A stretch of DNA of 64,000 nucleotides, taken from assembly GCF_029714365.1 (NCBI RefSeq), contig NZ_CP121660.1, forward strand, positions 1,550,001 through 1,614,000, given 5' to 3'. The translations under genes were made by a program, and so were the position numbers. Origin of the DNA: Sinorhizobium terangae (lineage in GTDB: Bacteria; Pseudomonadota; Alphaproteobacteria; Rhizobiales; Rhizobiaceae). The notes under the pieces are model-generated. The model was not told the origin of the DNA. It worked only from the letters and a program-made list of their open reading frames with translations, and searched no databases. Positions 42,896-51,042 of this stretch are shown piece after piece. Numbering within the stretch: position 1 is the stretch's first letter; the number at the start of each line of letters is the position of its first letter.

Positions 42896-43230
42896 AGCCT
42901 ATGTAGATGCCTATCAGACGGAACAGAAGCGCCTGCGTGGCGATGCCCAAAGGGCGCGCGCAAGTGCGGAACGCCTCCTCTAAGAAACCGACAGAAGACT
43001 ATCCTGGAGACCACGCAAGAGCCAGCGAACGTAATAGAGATCCAGCCCAAGGCCGTGAAGCGGTTCCGCGAGAACATCGAGAGTTTGGCCCAGATCGTAC
43101 GTGAAAAGGACGGCGAGCCATCGCCGGAAATTGCCGCCCCATTCCGACAGCTCGTCGCTGCGGTGGTGATCAATTCAACGGAAAAGGGCCAGCCTTACGA
43201 AATCAATATCAAGGGCGCGAGCAGACCTGC
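42876..43230 (+). pseudogene. Serine recombinase, C-terminal remnant
   Basis: Three short frames give, in order, IIEAYVDAYQTEQKRLRGDA, then ETTQEPANVIEIQPKAVKRF, then RENIESLAQIV and FRQLVAAVVINSTEKGQPYE: the coiled-coil and C-terminal end of large serine recombinases. The catalytic N-terminus and the cysteine-rich middle are absent and an internal piece is deleted. It lies at the edge of the prophage debris and may be what once mobilised the island. Confidence 0.6.
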
Positions 43231-43392
43231 ATGCAAGGCACCAACCGGATAAAGGATGTGGTGATTGATCTGCAGGTTGCCGCGGCCCGCGCTGATGGCT
43301 TGCCCGCAGCCGAAGTGAGAGACGCACTCTTGGACGCGGCCGACATCGTCAGGACTCCGGAAAATCATTCTCGATGTGAAAGAACCAGGCTA
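43231..43392 (+). pseudogene. Decayed copy of the 50134-50424 gene
   Basis: NRIKDVVIDLQVAAARADGL and EVRDALLDAADIVRT match the C-terminal two thirds of the intact protein at 50134. The end needs a frame change near 43353 (KIILDVKEPG then TAG). The N-terminus is missing; the sequence joins the recombinase remnant directly. Confidence 0.6.
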
Positions 43393-43569
43393 GGGCTCGG
43401 AGATTTCGAACACAGTTGCATCGTAGTCTCGTCCCCTGATCCCCTTGAACGACGGGTGCCGCAGCGCCCCGTCGTCGTTCCAGGCGCGGTATCCGATCTC
43501 AACTACGAGCGGGGTTAGCGGCCACCTCGGGGTTTGGCGGGGCAAAACGTCGACGCGCACCGGAACCAC
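43390..43569 (-). pseudogene. LigD-type DNA ligase, C-terminal remnant 1
   Basis: A 59-codon minus frame reads TPLVVEIGYRAWNDDGALRH and PSFKGIRGRDYDATVFEI, the conserved end of the OB-fold of LigD ligases (normally EYRAWTDDGKLRHPSFKG). The ligase core upstream is absent. One of four LigD pieces in the island, all on the minus strand. Confidence 0.7.
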
Positions 43570-43634
43570 TTATCGACATCAGCGTTTGATTGCACACCCC
43601 AAAGGAGGCGGTGCTCAAGCCTAAGGAGGGCATG

Positions 43635-44030
43635 ATGACCGATTACGATACTTCGCGCAGCGGCGATGTCGCAAAAGAAGAAACCGGAAATTTGATAGCG
43701 GCCAGCAAGGTCGAAGGTACCAATGTCTACAACACTCAGGGAGAGTCGCTGGGGTCAATCTACGACGTGATGATCGGTAAGAGGTCTGGACAGGTCGCCT
43801 ATGCGGTCATGTCGTTTGGTGGCTTCTTGGGTATGGGCAACAGTTACCATCCAGTGCCTTGGCAAATGCTGGAATACGATGAGCGCCAAGGCGGGTATGT
43901 TGTAGATCTCGACCGGGACCGATTGGAGGACGCACCATATTTTGACGAAGGGACTACTCCCGATTGGTCGAGCCCGGAATACGGACGTGGCATTGACGAA
44001 TACTACGGCGTGACGCGCTCGACGATGTAA
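43635..44030 (+). CDS. PRC-barrel domain protein
   Basis: 131 residues. IAASKVEGTNVYNTQGESLG and VAYAVMSFGGFLGMGNSYHP form a PRC-barrel, with a WQMLEYDERQGGYVVDLDRD end. Such proteins are frequent in rhizobial stress islands and probably act as small adaptor or RNA/protein-binding domains in the cytoplasm. ATG 43635 has AAGGAGG 5 nt upstream and is preferred to the ATG 3 nt before it. Followed by a hairpin. Confidence 0.8.
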   Translation: MTDYDTSRSGDVAKEETGNLIAASKVEGTNVYNTQGESLGSIYDVMIGKRSGQVAYAVMSFGGFLGMGNSYHPVPWQMLEYDERQGGYVVDLDRDRLEDAPYFDEGTTPDWSSPEYGRGIDEYYGVTRSTM

Positions 44031-44065
44031 GGCCCCCAAGGATAAAGACCATTCACGCCGAGTTG

Positions 44066-44094
44066 ATCATCGCGCCGTGCCGCGGCGCGATGAT
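44066..44094 (+). terminator. Perfect hairpin after the PRC-barrel gene
   Basis: ATCATCGCGCCG and CGGCGCGATGAT pair perfectly around TGCCG (13 bp with flanking G-C). No T-run follows, so termination efficiency is uncertain. Confidence 0.45.
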
Positions 44095-44179
44095 CGTTCA
44101 ATTCATCCATCATGGTTGCTATGTTGATAGGTCGAACACCCGCGTATGATCCGCCCTCTCAAAATGTTAGCCCACGGAA

Positions 44180-44449
44180 ATGGCGATGCCTGAAAGCGAA
44201 CAGCAGTACGAATTTTCTGTCTTCTGCGGCGAATTCGTCGATGATGATGTCATGGTCACAATCTGCATTTACCGCCCCACCGGCACAAACGGCGACTGGA
44301 TGTTGGAGGTTGTCGACCAAGAAGGTTACTCGACCATCTGGGATGACCGATTTGCTACCGATCGCGATGCGTTCGAGGAATTTCTGGCGACCGTTAAGCG
44401 CGATGGAATTCGCAGCTTCCTCGAGCAATCAATCCACACCGTGCATTGA
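44180..44449 (+). CDS. Small acidic hypothetical protein
   Basis: 89 residues, MAMPESEQQYEFSVFCGEF..., with VTICIYRPTGTNGDWMLEVV and a C-terminal FEEFLATVKRDGIRSFLE. The pattern (beta-rich, then helical tail) is seen in small rhizobial proteins of unknown function. Its 3' end overlaps the convergent iron-permease-like gene by 21 nt. ATG 44180 or 44186. Confidence 0.5.
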   Translation: MAMPESEQQYEFSVFCGEFVDDDVMVTICIYRPTGTNGDWMLEVVDQEGYSTIWDDRFATDRDAFEEFLATVKRDGIRSFLEQSIHTVH

Positions 44450-44815
44450 CTTGCCGTTTTTCACGAGCCTGCCTCGCCCATTGGCTTCCTCTTCCAGCCG
44501 CTCGACGGCCGCCGCGATGTGCTCTGGCTGTTCGTGCTCAAGGCCAACCACCTCGTTCCGGTTCTCGCGCATTGACACGATGATTTCGTCAAGCTTGGCG
44601 TGGATTGCCGCCGTGTCACGGTAGCCTTGGATTAAAACGACGCTGGTGATCACTATTGCTGCGACTGACAGTGCATAGGTGACAACGTTTGTGAGACCGA
44701 AAGGCACCAAAGCGGTGCTGATAACCATTGCCGCAATTAAGAAATAGAAACCCGGAGGGCGAGAAAGAAAATCAGCCATTCGAAAAAGAAGTTGATCCAC
44801 TATCGGTTCTCCCAT
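44429..44815 (-). CDS. Low-affinity iron permease-family small membrane protein
   Basis: 128 residues with two membrane segments (PPGFYFLIAAMVISTALVPF and TYALSVAAIVITSVVLIQGY) followed by DTAAIHAKLDEIIVSMRENR, the typical soluble tail of the iron-permease (PF04120) family, where it usually reads RDTAALQ-KLDELI. Transport function is not proven for these short bacterial members. Converges with 44180-44449. Confidence 0.7.
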   Translation of the reverse strand: MGEPIVDQLLFRMADFLSRPPGFYFLIAAMVISTALVPFGLTNVVTYALSVAAIVITSVVLIQGYRDTAAIHAKLDEIIVSMRENRNEVVGLEHEQPEHIAAAVERLEEEANGRGRLVKNGKSMHGVD

Positions 44816-44890
44816 GAATCGGTGCTCTCATTAACGCGTCAGGGGGAGATCTGGTTCGGACTAAGTATTTTCTGACGCATGCTTCCACCA

Positions 44891-45068
44891 TCAGCCGCCT
44901 TTCTTATCCCCTTGGAATGACGGACGCCGCAGCTTCCCGTCAGCGGTCCAGGCGCGATACTCGAGTTCTGCGACGTGCAGCGGTTGTGTGACAGTGGCGC
45001 CCTTCAGCGCAGCGACTCCGCCGGCTTGCCGGTCTTCACTCGCGCAGGAAGGTCGGTTAGTCCGGCCT
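44891..45068 (-). pseudogene. LigD-type DNA ligase, C-terminal remnant 2
   Basis: Minus frames give KAGLTDLPARVKTGKPAESL, a stop and frameshift near 45010, then KGATVTQPLHVAELEYRAWT and ADGKLRRPSFQG. This is the last 60 residues of a LigD ligase. The rest is missing. Confidence 0.7.
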
Positions 45069-45083
45069 TTTTATCTTATTGAG

Positions 45084-45207
45084 GCTTGTCTTTGTTAATT
45101 GCTGCCTTTCCGCTCGAGGCGCATGATCTCCTCATCAGCCGCGGTTGAAATGGACGCCGCCTGCTGAGCGATGATTTCTCTTTCGCCCCGATTGAGGAGG
45201 TGGCGCG
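45084..45207 (+). promoter_or_regulatory. Conserved leader of the MYPS gene, copy 1
   Basis: About 120 nt from CTTGTCTTTGTTAAT to the GGAGG site resemble 50921-51042 upstream of the second MYPS gene, including a short ATG frame inside (MISSSAAVEMDAAC then stop). Shared non-coding sequence of this length suggests conserved control. Confidence 0.45.
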
Positions 45208-45417
45208 TTGTATCCGTCATACGGAACCAGATCCGACCCAATCATGCCGGCAGCGTTTACATTCCTGGATGAAGTCTTCAGGGAGATTCTTGCTGCCGAG
45301 AAAATAGCCCGCAATTGCCAAGAAGCTGAAACAATCGCCAGGCGACTATTCATCGGCTACCAATCCGGCATGCGCGACAAGAACCTGCTGATAGCGATGG
45401 CAAAGCGCATGAGATGA
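45208..45417 (+). CDS. Small rhizobial protein with TTG start (MYPS family)
   Basis: 69 residues. The start TTG at 45208 is supported by GGAGG 7 nt upstream and by the related gene at 51043, which starts GTG TAC CCT in the same context (MYPS). The middle, FLDEVFREILAAEKIARNCQ, and the end, LLIAMAKRMR, are helical; the two proteins share a layout of an N-terminal helix, a residue-rich linker and a C-terminal helix. Function unknown. Confidence 0.6.
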   Translation: MYPSYGTRSDPIMPAAFTFLDEVFREILAAEKIARNCQEAETIARRLFIGYQSGMRDKNLLIAMAKRMR

Positions 45418-45642
45418 CGGCTAGGCTATTTCAATGCGGCCGCGGGTAAGTGGAACACTGTCACCACACCGCTCCTCTTCCCCCGGTGCCCGAGTTGAAC
45501 TATCCGCTGTTGCTCAACCTATCTCCTCATTCATCGGTATCTCGGCACGTTTCCCCGCCGGCACACCAAAATTCAGAATCGGCCGGAACCAATCCTCGAT
45601 CCGTGTGTTCTCTCTGCCGACACTTGAAGCAGAGGTAATCCT

Positions 45643-45954
45643 ATGAAATTTCTGATTATTGCGGCGGCAGCGCTGATGGGCGCTGTCACGGTCCCGGCGT
45701 TCGCGCAGACAGCATCTCCGTCAGGGGAAACTCCGGCTGTCGCCACTCCTGAGAGCAACAATCCGACCGCACCAGTGGAGGGCGCGAACAGCTTCACCGA
45801 AGATCAGGCTAAGGAGCGTATTGAAGAGGCCGGCTACACCGATGTGAAAGGGCTAAAGCTGGACGACAAGGGGGTTTGGCGCGCCACAGCGATGAAAAGC
45901 GGAAAGTCCGTTTCCGTCGCCCTCGATTACCAAGGTAACGTAACTGCGCTTTGA
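45643..45954 (+). CDS. Exported PepSY-like protein
   Basis: 103 residues. Signal peptide MKFLIIAAAALMGAVTVPAFAQ with cleavage after AFA; Pro/Thr-rich linker; then FTEDQAKERIEEAGYTDVKG and WRATAMKSGKSVSVALDYQG, a single PepSY-like repeat. Periplasmic in location. RBS AGAGGTAATCC upstream of ATG 45643. Very common in rhizobia; function unknown, possibly protease inhibition or envelope stress. Confidence 0.75.
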   Translation: MKFLIIAAAALMGAVTVPAFAQTASPSGETPAVATPESNNPTAPVEGANSFTEDQAKERIEEAGYTDVKGLKLDDKGVWRATAMKSGKSVSVALDYQGNVTAL

Positions 45955-45994
45955 GCGCCAAGCGGGCCTAATCATTGAACACAGGAGTACAAGC

Positions 45995-46591
45995 ATGAGA
46001 ACCGTGTCTGGGCTTTTCGACGACTACGCCGACGCCCGCGGAGCCGTGAGCGAATTGGAAGCGGCCGGCATTCCGTCCGATGATATCAGCATAGTCGCAA
46101 ACAATGCAGGAGAGCGTTACTCCGACGAAGCCTCCGGCGCCGCTGAAGGAGCGGGAACCGGGGCCGGGCTGGGTGCTGCAGGCGGTGGCGCGATCGGTCT
46201 TCTGACTGGCCTTGGCCTGCTGGCAATTCCCGGCGTTGGACCCGTTGTTGCTGCCGGATGGCTTGCATCCACTGCCGCCGGAGCTGTTGCGGGCGCAGTG
46301 GCCGGCGGCGCCGCTGGCGGCATCATAGGGGCGCTGACAGACTCCGGCGTCCCGGAAGAAGAGGCCCATTTTTACGCTGAAGGCGTGCGTCGCGGCGGGA
46401 CGCTCGTGACGGCACGTGTCGATGAGACGCTCGCACCTCAAGCGGCGGCGATCCTGGAGCGCAACAATTGGGTCGACCCAGTCGAACGTCGGCGCGCCTA
46501 CGCTGCTCAGGGGTGGACACGCTTCGACGAAAACTTGGACCCGTACACATCGGAGGAGATTGAGCGCGAGCGTAACAGATACCGCATTTGA
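45995..46591 (+). CDS. YflT/general-stress-type protein with glycine-rich membrane region
   Basis: 198 residues. N-terminal MRTVSGLFDDYADARGAVSE and GIPSDDISIVANN form the YflT-like domain; the middle (residues about 45-115) is Gly/Ala-rich with a hairpin of two membrane-prone segments (LLTGLGLLAIPGVGPVVAAG); GVPEEEAHFYAEGVRRGGTL returns to the domain. Related to B. subtilis general stress protein 17M. RBS AGGAG 9 nt before ATG 45995, and a strong terminator follows. Confidence 0.75.
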   Translation: MRTVSGLFDDYADARGAVSELEAAGIPSDDISIVANNAGERYSDEASGAAEGAGTGAGLGAAGGGAIGLLTGLGLLAIPGVGPVVAAGWLASTAAGAVAGAVAGGAAGGIIGALTDSGVPEEEAHFYAEGVRRGGTLVTARVDETLAPQAAAILERNNWVDPVERRRAYAAQGWTRFDENLDPYTSEEIERERNRYRI

Positions 46592-46612
46592 CGTGTATGC
46601 CGGCCTCGCCAT

Positions 46613-46635
46613 AAACCCCGCTTCGGCGGGGTTTT
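46613..46635 (+). terminator. Rho-independent terminator
   Basis: ACCCCGC-TTCG-GCGGGGT stem with the stable TTCG tetraloop, followed by TTTT, 24 nt past the stop of the YflT-type gene. Confidence 0.85.
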
Positions 46636-46679
46636 GCGAACTGCGTTCCTCATCTCCGGTGACTGGCTTGGGCTAAACT

Positions 46680-47258
46680 GATACACTCTGGCATCATCCG
46701 CCCGTTCCTTGATCCCCGTGAACGACGGACCGCGCAACTTTCCGTCGTCGGTCCAGGCGCGTCTGCCACCAGCCGCCCCGGCCGGAGCGGTAGGGCTTCT
46801 CGCGGTGCTTGGCGATGGTCCCTTCAAGGCCGTGCGCGCATTCGACCCGGAAAAACTCTTCGCCGTCGGCCTCCACCTCCTCCGATAGCCGAAACCACCC
46901 TTCCCTGCCCGCGACGAGCGGCTCGAGCAGACGCCGGCGCTCGCGGAGCGGCAGCAGACGTAGCTCGCGACCGTCGAGATAAAGGAGGTCGAATGCGTAG
47001 AGGACGATTGCGCCCGCTTCATGCGACGACGGTAGGCGGCCAAGAGCGCACTGCAGCATTCCGAAGTCGGAACGACCCTTACCGTCGAGCACGACGGCCT
47101 CGCCGTCGAGGATGACCACATGCCTGTACCGAAGTAAGATTCCGCTTGCATCTTCCGGGGCGTCCACAGACATCTCATTTCACTTCGAAGACCCAGTCCG
47201 GCCCTTTCGGCGGCTCGTCGACCAGCTAGGCGACACAGGGATCGACGCGCGCAGGCAT
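46680..47258 (-). pseudogene. LigD-type DNA ligase remnant 3 (N-terminus, adenylation core, C-terminus with deletions)
   Basis: From ATG 47258 the frame reads MPARVDPCVA, an in-frame TAG, LVDEPPKGPDWVFEVK, then TGA where Trp is expected. After a deletion the core continues: VVILDGEAVVLDGKGRSDFG, LYAFDLLYLDGRELRLLPLR and LEGTIAKHREKPYRSGRGGW. A second deletion and frame change jump to RAWTDDGKLRGPSFTGIKER at the end. The catalytic lysine motif is among the lost parts. This is the longest of the four LigD pieces. Confidence 0.75.
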
Positions 47259-47363
47259 TGACTAAACGGATGATGAGAACATATTGAGAACGCGACCAAG
47301 GCGAAGCGGCGCGCCATCCATGACATGTGGGATATCGACAACCTCAACCGAGGAGGACGACGC

Positions 47364-47774
47364 ATGTCCGACGAACCCAAACTGAAATACCAGTGGCGCC
47401 AAACCTGGCCGGATGCCCCGAGACACTTTTCCGGGTACGACGGCAGCCGACATATCGCACACATCCACTGGTACCACATGGGGTGGTGGAATTGGTACAT
47501 GACATGGAATCACGCAAAGAACGCCAACAGGTGGGCGCGCCCGAACGGACAGGCCGATTCCGCCAGGGAAGCCGCGATCGAAGCCGAGAAATGCTACGAC
47601 GCCGTTCTGCGATGCGAATGGCCCGGCATGTTGCCAGAGGACCTGCAATGCATGCTCGAACGAGAGGAATGGCGCAAGGGATATAGAAAGCTCTGGGAGG
47701 AGGCCCTTGCGGAGAAAGGCTACGGCCCGGATGGCAAGCCTCTGAAAGAACCATCGATCAGCCGCAGGTGTTGA
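47364..47774 (+). CDS. Trp/Tyr-rich small hypothetical protein, intact copy
   Basis: 136 residues from ATG 47364, with GAGGAGG 7 nt upstream. The N-terminal half is unusually aromatic: QWRQTWPDAPRHFSGYDGSR and HWYHMGWWNWYMTWNHAKNA. The rest (RPNGQADSAREAAIEAEKCY, WRKGYRKLWEEAL) is helical. No signal peptide. A decayed paralogue lies at 51968-52378 with a similar upstream sequence. I recognise the type only as rhizobial, function unknown. Confidence 0.65.
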   Translation: MSDEPKLKYQWRQTWPDAPRHFSGYDGSRHIAHIHWYHMGWWNWYMTWNHAKNANRWARPNGQADSAREAAIEAEKCYDAVLRCEWPGMLPEDLQCMLEREEWRKGYRKLWEEALAEKGYGPDGKPLKEPSISRRC

Positions 47775-47796
47775 CCCGACCTAGGGTGCAGAGACC

Positions 47797-48102
47797 ATGG
47801 TCGACGCTCCCAAAATGAAAAAGCTGATCTGGGATTGCCAGAAGGAAATCGCCGAATACCTACCGCCAGAAAGCGGAATTTCGGAGCACCAGTTGCTGCA
47901 GAGGCTATTAACCCGGCTTGACGGCCAGCAGGCGAAAGAGGCGCTCGGCGATCATTGGCAGGGGTGGTGGCAGGGTGACGATGATGGCGGGGCGGGCCGG
48001 GCCCCGCTCCTCAAGATCGCGAAATGGCGTAGCCCACAAAAACAGAGAGCTGCAGAGGGTGTCGGTCCCTGCAGCTCCGATCGCGACGTATTCATCATAT
48101 AG
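47797..48102 (+). CDS. Small hypothetical protein (MKKLIWDCQKEIAEYL type)
   Basis: The first 50 residues, KKLIWDCQKEIAEYLPPESG and EHQLLQRLLTRLDG, look like a genuine small helical rhizobial protein. The tail after residue 55 is Gly/Trp/Asp-rich and then runs into the repeated element at 48044, so the native stop was probably lost by a frameshift. Start 47797 or the ATG at 47815. Confidence 0.45.
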   Translation: MVDAPKMKKLIWDCQKEIAEYLPPESGISEHQLLQRLLTRLDGQQAKEALGDHWQGWWQGDDDGGAGRAPLLKIAKWRSPQKQRAAEGVGPCSSDRDVFII

Positions 48103-48165
48103 CTTGGGGCCTGCTCGCCCTGTTCCATCCAAGGGAACCGCTTCGAACGTCGCTCACCGTTGTAG
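48044..48165 (-). repeat. Duplicated element with terminator-like hairpin, copy 1
   Basis: Matches 53313-53435 with few changes. It contains GAGCTGCAG/CTGCAGCTC arms (48047-48077); on the minus strand these are followed by TCTGTTTTTG. The conserved part upstream (minus) includes GGTTCCCTTGGATGGAACAG, which can fold. Could be a small RNA with its terminator, or a repeat. Confidence 0.5.
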
Positions 48166-48209
48166 ATAGTGAAAGCGCCAGCGCGATCAAGCACGTGCCC
48201 GCTGAATCG

Positions 48210-48425
48210 TCACAAACAGATTGGATGCGCGCCATCTGTAAGCATTTGCACAAGGGCAAGCTCATCGCGAATACCCTGCCGATACAAATGGAAGAGCATC
48301 TTACCAATCTCGACGCCTTCCTCGCTTTCCGGTTCCAATTCTTTAAATGAACAAGCGTGATTGTGAACACGTTGCAGCATCGACAACTCGCGCTCATCAA
48401 TAACGAAATCGGAAAACAAGACCAT
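48210..48425 (-). CDS. Small hypothetical protein, 71 residues
   Basis: MVLFSDFVIDERELSMLQRV, HNHACSFKELEPESEEGVEI and GKMLFHLYRQGIRDELALVQ: soluble and helical, no known motif. ATG 48425 has GGAGGG 8 nt upstream, so expression is likely. Similar in size and layout to other small genes of the island (compare 45208 and 51043 with their helical C-termini). Confidence 0.6.
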   Translation of the reverse strand: MVLFSDFVIDERELSMLQRVHNHACSFKELEPESEEGVEIGKMLFHLYRQGIRDELALVQMLTDGAHPICL

Positions 48426-48527
48426 CTCTTTGACCCTCCAATCAAAGCCTTGTTGATGATCAGACAGATGTTGGTGGGGCAGCGCGAATTTTCCAGTCCT
48501 CAGACAGCCTAAGCATAGGAAGACTTC

Positions 48528-48953
48528 GTGGACTCGTTGAGAGAGCTAATATTGGCCTGCATTCTTGCCGCCGTAGCCTGGCAGCCGGCATTCGCAGAAG
48601 ACATTGTGGGCCGCGCCACCGTCATCGACGGCGACGTCGGCGCCTACCGGTGCGGCAAAGCGGCGGCGTTCGCGCTCGACCGGTTTCTCGCCGAATCCCG
48701 CCCCACTCGTTGCTCATCGCGCGCGACCGATATTCAGCGGTTCGTGGGCGTCTGTTTCCGCGCGGACGGTCGCGAGGTCAACAACTGGCTCGTCGGAAGC
48801 GGCAATGCTGTTGATTGGAGCCGCTATAGCAACGGCGCCTACGCGGATGCTCAGCAATCCGCACGGTCGAGCGGTGTCGGCGTTTGGCGCGGCCATTTTG
48901 AGTTACCGTGCCGGGCGCGCGCAGAGCGCATAGGGCGCGAGACAGCCTGCTGA
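48528..48953 (+). CDS. Thermonuclease-like (SNase) protein with internal deletion
   Basis: 141 residues from GTG 48528 (AGGAAG upstream). Signal peptide up to QPAFAE, then IVGRATVIDGD, the first strand of the SNase fold. The expected following segment (with the catalytic Arg and Asp and the substrate loop, about 25-35 residues) is missing, and the frame continues at YRCGKAAAFALDRFLAESRP, FVGVCFRADGREVNNWLVGS and GVGVWRGHFELPCRARAER. The deletion keeps the frame. Exported, but probably catalytically dead. Confidence 0.65.
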   Translation: MDSLRELILACILAAVAWQPAFAEDIVGRATVIDGDVGAYRCGKAAAFALDRFLAESRPTRCSSRATDIQRFVGVCFRADGREVNNWLVGSGNAVDWSRYSNGAYADAQQSARSSGVGVWRGHFELPCRARAERIGRETAC

Positions 48954-49186
48954 GGGGCCCTGCCGAAGTCAGAGACTTCGGACGGCTCGAGGCGAAGCTG
49001 CTTGGCGCCACACCTCGCCTATCGATTTTCAGGGAGTTTTGAAGGAAAAGTACCTTCCGTTCGGAAGGCCAACAATATCTCAGTATCGCGGAAGATTACA
49101 CCAGCGTCCTTGCACGCGTAGGCAGTTGGAATGGTAGTGATGCGCGATAGGGAACAGAGCGAGCGCGGTGCGGTTATATCCTAGTC

Positions 49187-49360
49187 ATGAGCCGGGATAG
49201 CGCACATCCTCGATCGACCGATCGCACCTCAGCCTATACGCTCGACGAATTTACCGCGACCTACGGCCTGAGTAGAAAGCGCGCCGAGGATCTCTACCGG
49301 CGCTTTGGCCCATCGAGATCGAAGCTCGACGTGCTGATGTCGGCGATTAGGCGTTTGTGA
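49187..49360 (+). CDS. Small basic protein, 57 residues
   Basis: MSRDSAHPRSTDRTSAYTLD, EFTATYGLSRKRAEDLYRRF and GPSRSKLDVLMSAIRRL: a helix-turn-helix-like small rhizobial protein. No strong ribosome site is visible before the ATG. It nearly touches the convergent sunset-domain gene. Confidence 0.5.
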   Translation: MSRDSAHPRSTDRTSAYTLDEFTATYGLSRKRAEDLYRRFGPSRSKLDVLMSAIRRL

Positions 49361-49382
49361 GGTTGCGCCGATTTGACCACGG

Positions 49383-49697
49383 TCACACCTTCGATTTCCG
49401 CCAACCAGCGGCCCAAGCCTCGAACTCCGAACAGAACCAGCGCTCTCCGTATTGCGGGCTGATTTTCGTCTGCGAGTAATACCGCTGGCCGGGAACATGG
49501 AAGATCCGCTCTCCGGTGTCGATGCTTACATTTCCCTTGATGTTGCAGGAGCCGCCTGTGCCGCCGCTCAGTGAGGCAATCAAGTCCGATGCTGTCATGC
49601 CGCCGGCCGCACCAACGGCTACCGCGCCGACCAACAGGCCTGGGAATGATAGGATCGACAGCCGCCTTGGACGCTGATAGCTCGAACGATAGCGCAT
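49383..49697 (-). CDS. Membrane-anchored sunset-domain protein
   Basis: 104 residues. One membrane segment (LSILSFPGLLVGAVAVGAAG), then the sunset motif: CNIKGNVSIDTGERIFHVPG, QRYYSQTKISPQYGERWFCS and EFEAWAAGWRKSK. Sunset domains accompany nuclease-like domains in many rhizobial proteins, and the SNase-like gene is close by (48528). ATG 49697 with AGAGG upstream is preferred to the 49745 start of the longer frame. Confidence 0.7.
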   Translation of the reverse strand: MRYRSSYQRPRRLSILSFPGLLVGAVAVGAAGGMTASDLIASLSGGTGGSCNIKGNVSIDTGERIFHVPGQRYYSQTKISPQYGERWFCSEFEAWAAGWRKSKV

Positions 49698-50133
49698 TCC
49701 CCTCTCCGCGCAGGTTTCGCGCCATGATGGTAGAGAGGAACACACTTTAGCGAAAGCTGCACAAACGGGTTAGTTGCTGCTGACTGATTACCCGCCGGCG
49801 CGCTGCTGGTGTGGCGTAGGCGGTGACGGCCAGCCATTGGCAACTCGGGAGTCCGTTCGACTGACATGGTCACGCCGCCCACTGATGGCAGCGGCGATTG
49901 TGTCAGCAACGCCAATACCGGAGCCTAACACAGCAGCAAGGATCTGCGTGGCGTATGGCTTCACACCGGCGGCAAGTCCGCAACCTGGCCGGAGAACAGG
50001 AAGACTGTGGCAGTCGAGTGGAGAACCGATTTCCGGCCAAGTTCGCCTCTATACCCGAAGTGTGGAAGGAGGCTGCTCGGCCGGTCTGATCAGCAGTTAG
50101 TGCGTGGTTTTGCACTCCCTTCAGGAGAGGCCC
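49698..50133. other. Stretch without an assigned gene
   Basis: About 435 nt. No frame with a ribosome site was accepted. It holds the 16-nt GCACAAACGGGTTAGT (49759-49774), which also occurs at 4460-4475. Confidence 0.3.
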
Positions 50134-50424
50134 ATGACCCCGACTACCGCCTTCATTGCCGAGCTTATTAGAGCAGCAAACGAGGCCGACCGACTATCTC
50201 CGTTCGAAGTCAAGCGGCTGCTCAATCGCTCGATCGCCGCAATACGCGACATGCGCGAGCAAACTGGCATGCGAGGCAGAAACCGTACGAAGGATGTCGT
50301 GATCGATCTGCAGGTTGCCGCGGCGCGCGGCGATAGCCTTCCCGCGTCCGAGATTAGAGACGCACTCTTGGATGCGGCCGACATCATAAGAACGTTGAAG
50401 ATTGTGTTGGATGGCAAGGAGTAG
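50134..50424 (+). CDS. Small rhizobial hypothetical protein, intact copy
   Basis: 96 residues from ATG 50134 (AGGAGAGG upstream): MTPTTAFIAELIRAANEADR, LSPFEVKRLLNRSIAAIRDM, KDVVIDLQVAAARGDSLPAS, ALLDAADIIRTLKIVLDG. All-helical and soluble. A C-terminal fragment of a second copy is at 43231. Function unknown. Confidence 0.65.
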   Translation: MTPTTAFIAELIRAANEADRLSPFEVKRLLNRSIAAIRDMREQTGMRGRNRTKDVVIDLQVAAARGDSLPASEIRDALLDAADIIRTLKIVLDGKE

Positions 50425-50507
50425 CGGGTGGAGCCCCATTCCTTCCGGTTGGCCACGAAACACTGCCAAGCTTCCTGACGCCGTTCTTCTCCCGAAGGAG
50501 ATAACCA

Positions 50508-50582
50508 ATGGGAACGAAAGACAGCAATGCAGGGCCTGAGCAGGCGAAGCCGAAAGGCGTCCATCAACCGGCGTCGCAATAA
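50508..50582 (+). CDS. Very small ORF, 24 residues
   Basis: MGTKDSNAGPEQAKPKGVHQ then four residues and a stop, with an excellent ribosome site (GAAGGAG 8 nt before ATG). The next frame continues with ISILDEESIAQPAVQPPRAT, so the original protein may have been about 60 residues with a frameshift near 50578. Confidence 0.4.
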   Translation: MGTKDSNAGPEQAKPKGVHQPASQ

Positions 50583-50920
50583 GCATTTTGGATGAGGAAT
50601 CGATTGCACAACCTGCGGTCCAGCCTCCCCGCGCTACGGACACGAGCGAAAAGCCGAAAGTGAACCCGGTTACGGGAGGGCGATGTAGTTGCAGGCGTGA
50701 TATGATACGGGACGCACAATTATGACGAGTCTCGACCTTGGCGAACGCTCGCCATGCGTTGATCTGTTGTCTGGAGAACCCCTATTTCCAAATGTCGAAC
50801 AGCTCCTCTATCCAGCCCGCGGCACGAGTGAAATGGTGATGTGCAAGGGGTGGATCGGACTCGCACTTCAGCGAGTTTATCTGGCAATCCGCTCTTGTTT
50901 ACTCTGACAAACGACAGCGA
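50583..50920. other. Stretch without a confident gene
   Basis: Contains the out-of-frame tail of the small ORF and a plus-strand frame 50722-50907 (MTSLDLGERSPCVDLLSGEP) lacking a ribosome site. I assign nothing here. Confidence 0.3.
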
Positions 50921-51042
50921 CTTGTCTTTCTTAATAGCCGCCGCGTTGCCGGAAGCGCATAATGTCGTCATCAGTGGCAATGAAACGGGCGCCGCTGGCC
51001 GGAAGACACTCGCGCTTTCGCCCCCAACCAGGAGGCCGCGCC
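50921..51042 (+). promoter_or_regulatory. Conserved leader of the MYPS gene, copy 2
   Basis: Resembles 45084-45207 from CTTGTCTTTCTTAAT through an internal ATG frame to the GGAGG site of the MYPS gene at 51043. Confidence 0.45.
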
